A stretch of DNA of 64,000 nucleotides from Pontibacter sp. E15-1. Its GTDB lineage: Bacteria; Bacteroidota; Bacteroidia; Cytophagales; Hymenobacteraceae. The DNA is taken from the NCBI RefSeq assembly GCF_022601975.1, contig NZ_JAKVIR010000005.1, positions 142,318 through 206,317 on the forward strand, in the 5' to 3' direction. The notes beneath the pieces were generated by a model. The model did not search any database. It saw only the letters and a program-made list of their open reading frames with translations, and was not told where the DNA came from. Every line of letters starts with the position of its first letter. Position 1 is the stretch's first letter. Positions 61,747 to 64,000 of this stretch are shown piece after piece. The translations under genes and the position numbers were made by a program.

Positions 61747-62895
61747 TTACGCGGCAAAGCTGCTTCCGTCCACGATCTCAGCGACATATGTTTTAAGCGT
61801 AACGCCGAACTCCTGGGTATACGCATCCTCCATCTGCTTTACAAACGCATCGAGGGCATCCACCCGAACAAGGTTGATGGTGCAGCCGCCAAAACCGCCG
61901 CCCATCATGCGGGCACCCAACACAGCCGAAGACTTCTTCGCCTGCTCCACCAGATAATCCAACTCGGGGCAGCTTACCTCGTAGTCGTGCTGCAAACCGG
62001 CGTGCGAGGCGTACATGCGCTCTCCGAATGCGGCCATATCGCCTTTCTCCAAATCGGCACAGGCGGCTTCCACGCGGTTGTTCTCGCTCACCACGTAAAC
62101 GCAGCGCTTGTACACTGTCGGGTCGAACTCCTGTTGGTGTTTGGCCAGCATGTCCAGGGTTGCGTCGCGGAGGCTATTCACTTCCGGATAGTGCTTTTTG
62201 AGGAGCGCCACGCCCGTCTCGCACTCCTGGCGGCGCGTGTTATAGGCCGACGAGGCTAGCGAGTGCTTTACCTGCGTGTCGCAGAGCACGATGCGATACT
62301 CCTCCATCGCGAGGTTGTAATAGGTATACTCCAGCGAGCGGCAGTCCAGTTTGATGGCGTGGTTGCGCTGGCCGAACATACTGGCAAACTGGTCCATGAT
62401 GCCGCACATCACGCCGGCATACTCATGCTCGGCCTTTTGCGCCATCTGCACGAGGGTAAACTTATCCAAGCCAAAGCCGAACAGCTCGTTCAGGCCAAAA
62501 GCCAGGCCGCATTCCACCGCCGCCGACGAGGAAAGCCCCGCCCCGATCGGCACGTTACCGCCAAACACCAGGTCGAAGCCCTGCACCTGGTGTTCCGTCT
62601 TCTGGAACTGCGCGATCACGCCCAACAGGTAATTGGCCCAGTCGGTATCGGATGGCTTGATGGTATCCAGATCAAACTCCACGCTTTCATTTAAGTTGAA
62701 GGAATAAGCCCGGAAAGTGTTGGACTGGTTGGGGGCAATGGCAAAAAATATCTCTTTGTTGATGGCTGCCGGAAGCACAAAGCCCTCGTTATAGTCGGTG
62801 TGCTCCCCGATCAGGTTTACCCTGCCCGGCGAACGCACCACAATTGGCTCTTGCTCAAACAACTCCTGAAACTTTTCCTTTATTTCGTTAATCAT
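61747..62895 (-). CDS. galK: Galactokinase
   Basis: Phosphorylates galactose at C1, the first step of the Leloir pathway. 382 residues from the ATG at 62893-62895 (MINEIKEKFQELF); a GTG seven codons upstream has no clear advantage. Motifs of the GHMP kinase family: PGRVNLIGEHTDYNEGFVLP (substrate-binding signature), GGNVPIGAGLSSSAAVECG (ATP loop), and GARMMGGGFGGCTINL (C-terminal loop). Cytoplasmic. It is followed by galT, and an alpha-amylase gene lies upstream, so released galactose or glucose residues may be handled together. Confidence 0.95.
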   Translation of the reverse strand: MINEIKEKFQELFEQEPIVVRSPGRVNLIGEHTDYNEGFVLPAAINKEIFFAIAPNQSNTFRAYSFNLNESVEFDLDTIKPSDTDWANYLLGVIAQFQKTEHQVQGFDLVFGGNVPIGAGLSSSAAVECGLAFGLNELFGFGLDKFTLVQMAQKAEHEYAGVMCGIMDQFASMFGQRNHAIKLDCRSLEYTYYNLAMEEYRIVLCDTQVKHSLASSAYNTRRQECETGVALLKKHYPEVNSLRDATLDMLAKHQQEFDPTVYKRCVYVVSENNRVEAACADLEKGDMAAFGERMYASHAGLQHDYEVSCPELDYLVEQAKKSSAVLGARMMGGGFGGCTINLVRVDALDAFVKQMEDAYTQEFGVTLKTYVAEIVDGSSFAA

Positions 62896-63219
62896 CGTAT
62901 TATCTTGTTCTACCACAATTGCAGTACGTTATTATAGATTTTCCATTTTATGAAGCGATAAAGTTAATATGTATTAACACAATTCGCCATTAACCATCGA
63001 ATTTTAAACGTTAGCACCACACTATTTTCCCAGAGCGCAATGTCAGAATATAGCCCGACAACCAACCAATTAAATTAGCTGACGGGCTATACCTATAGTT
63101 CAGGGCTTTCGCATCTAAACGGAACACGGAGCGAAAGCAGGCTGCCGTTGTTGTGTGTTCTCACCAACAACTTGTTGGTCAAAAGACGCAACAAGGGCAG
63201 CTTTGCGAAAGTCCTGTAG
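62896..63219 (+). other. Intergenic with dispersed repeat copy 3
   Basis: 324 bp between galK and the end of the alpha-amylase gene. The hairpin repeat (63101-63215) takes the right third and abuts the amylase stop codon, where it could act as a terminator. The AT-rich stretch at 62920-62990 probably contains the galK promoter. No gene. Confidence 0.65.
63101..63215 (+). repeat. Dispersed hairpin repeat, copy 3
   Basis: A 115-bp copy. Inverted ends cagggctttcgc / gcgaaagtcctg, inner arm ggctgccgttgttg / caacaagggcagc with one mismatch, and central accaacaa-c-ttgttggt. It begins after the AT-rich part of the galK leader and ends 4 bp before the amylase stop codon. Confidence 0.88.
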
Positions 63220-64000
63220 TTATTTAACTAAAAGCACTGAGCCGTTCGCAGGCAACGTTATCTGCTGCTTTCCCCTGCTAAACGGCTTGCTCTGGAACAT
63301 CACTTTTTGATACGGCTCCAGATCAGCAGGCAGTGTAAGTGTTACGCCGATGTCAGACAGGTTGTGCAGCACCAGAACGGACTCTTCTCCCTGCTTCCGG
63401 AGGAAGGCGCTGACACTTTTTGGGCCCAGGTCAAGCGGCTCCACGCTTCCGTAAGTCAGCGCGTTGCTATGGTTGCGCAGGCCGATCAGGGTTTTGTAGT
63501 GGTTCAGCATCGAGTTCGGGTCCTGCAACTGCTGGGCAGCCGGCGTCACGGTCTGGTCGGTGCTGAACTTAGGCTCCTCCCAGGTGGTGCGGCAAGCATC
63601 GGCCTCTTTTTTATCCCACAGAAACGGCTCCCGGATTAGCGGGTCTGGCTTGGTGCCGAGCATCCCGATCTCCTCGCCATAATAGATATAGGGAGAGCCC
63701 GGCAGGGTAAGCAGCAACGCAGCAGCCATTTTGCCTTTCTCTTTGTCACCGTTCAGTTCGCTCAGGATACGGTTCTGGTCGTGGTTGCTCAGGATAGTGG
63801 CGTCTATAAAGTCAGGGTTCACATTTTTATAGTAGTCCATGATGTGGCCATGCTTGATCGCCAGCGAGTCGCCCTCTCCCTGCTTCAATGCCTTCAAAAT
63901 TGCCCAGCTCATCTCGAAGTTAAACAGGGCTGGCAGGCCTTTGGTATAGGGGGCCACGATGTCCGCGGGTGCCCATACCTCACCTACCAGGTATACATCT
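63220..64000 (-). CDS. Alpha-amylase family (GH13) enzyme, C-terminal part (cut by window edge)
   Basis: About 260 codons are visible. At the window edge the frame reads DVYLVGEVWAPADIV, where the Glu of GEVW is the general acid/base of GH13. DATILSNHDQNRILSELNGD supplies the conserved late His-Asp pair (NHD), the second substrate-site signature. GSPYIYYGEEIGMLG completes the catalytic TIM barrel, and the rest is a C-terminal beta domain ending SVLLVK. It cleaves alpha-1,4 glucans such as starch. The signal peptide and front half lie outside the window. It is in the same direction as the Sus genes. Confidence 0.9.
   Translation of the reverse strand, partial: DVYLVGEVWAPADIVAPYTKGLPALFNFEMSWAILKALKQGEGDSLAIKHGHIMDYYKNVNPDFIDATILSNHDQNRILSELNGDKEKGKMAAALLLTLPGSPYIYYGEEIGMLGTKPDPLIREPFLWDKKEADACRTTWEEPKFSTDQTVTPAAQQLQDPNSMLNHYKTLIGLRNHSNALTYGSVEPLDLGPKSVSAFLRKQGEESVLVLHNLSDIGVTLTLPADLEPYQKVMFQSKPFSRGKQQITLPANGSVLLVK

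Overview
The window reads as a chromosomal piece of an aerobic Bacteroidota bacterium, most like the Pontibacter/Hymenobacter group. The signs are a SusC/SusD pair under an ECF sigma/FecR switch, a type IX secretion sorting tail, type II NADH dehydrogenase, and moderately GC-rich genes rich in the word GGTAT/ATACC. This placement is inferred from gene content and style, not from a marker gene. No rRNA, tRNA or CRISPR array was seen.

Layout. 1-2.2 kb: the start of leuA and a helical-repeat protein. 2.2-14.6 kb: an AT-richer copper-handling island bounded by a 54-bp direct repeat (the 3' end of the helical-repeat gene) and by two decayed transposase remnants. It holds two small membrane proteins, a two-domain multicopper oxidase, an outer-membrane protein, a universal stress protein, an MFS exporter, an archaeal-type GAPDH, a dead GH130 glycosidase, a CopZ-like chaperone, a SHOCT protein and a CopB-type ATPase. 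14.6-16.5 kb: a DUF218 protein and an exported Gfo/Idh/MocA oxidoreductase. 17-35.5 kb: a block dominated by nitrogen and carbon assimilation: PEP carboxylase, urease (fused UreAB, UreC, UreF, UreG, UreD, nickel permease), both glutamate synthase subunits and cyanophycin synthetase. 35.5-38.4 kb: a broken secreted sorbosone-dehydrogenase-like gene. 39-44.5 kb: aldehyde dehydrogenase, a sulfatase and NDH-2.

44.9-48.3 kb: a 419-bp direct repeat flanks a strongly AT-rich 1.9-kb insert whose only intact gene is an unrecognised lipoprotein with a glycine-rich linker and a hydrophobic segment. The repeat copies a piece of the neighbouring oxidoreductase gene. 48.9-51.7 kb: a DinB, DGPF/YCII, SRPBCC and ECF42-type sigma factor module. 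52.2-64 kb: a polysaccharide-utilisation region read leftward: ECF sigma, FecR, SusC (with STN signalling domain), SusD, SusE/F, then galT, galK and a truncated GH13 alpha-amylase.

How it fits together: copper is probably oxidised in the periplasm by the oxidase and pumped out by CopB. Ammonia from urease can enter glutamate through glutamate synthase (glutamine synthetase is not in the window) and be stored as cyanophycin, with PEP carboxylase supplying C4 carbon. Starch- or galactose-type sugars are taken up by the Sus complex and fed to GalK/GalT. Three copies of a 115-123 bp hairpin-forming repeat lie between genes in different parts of the window.
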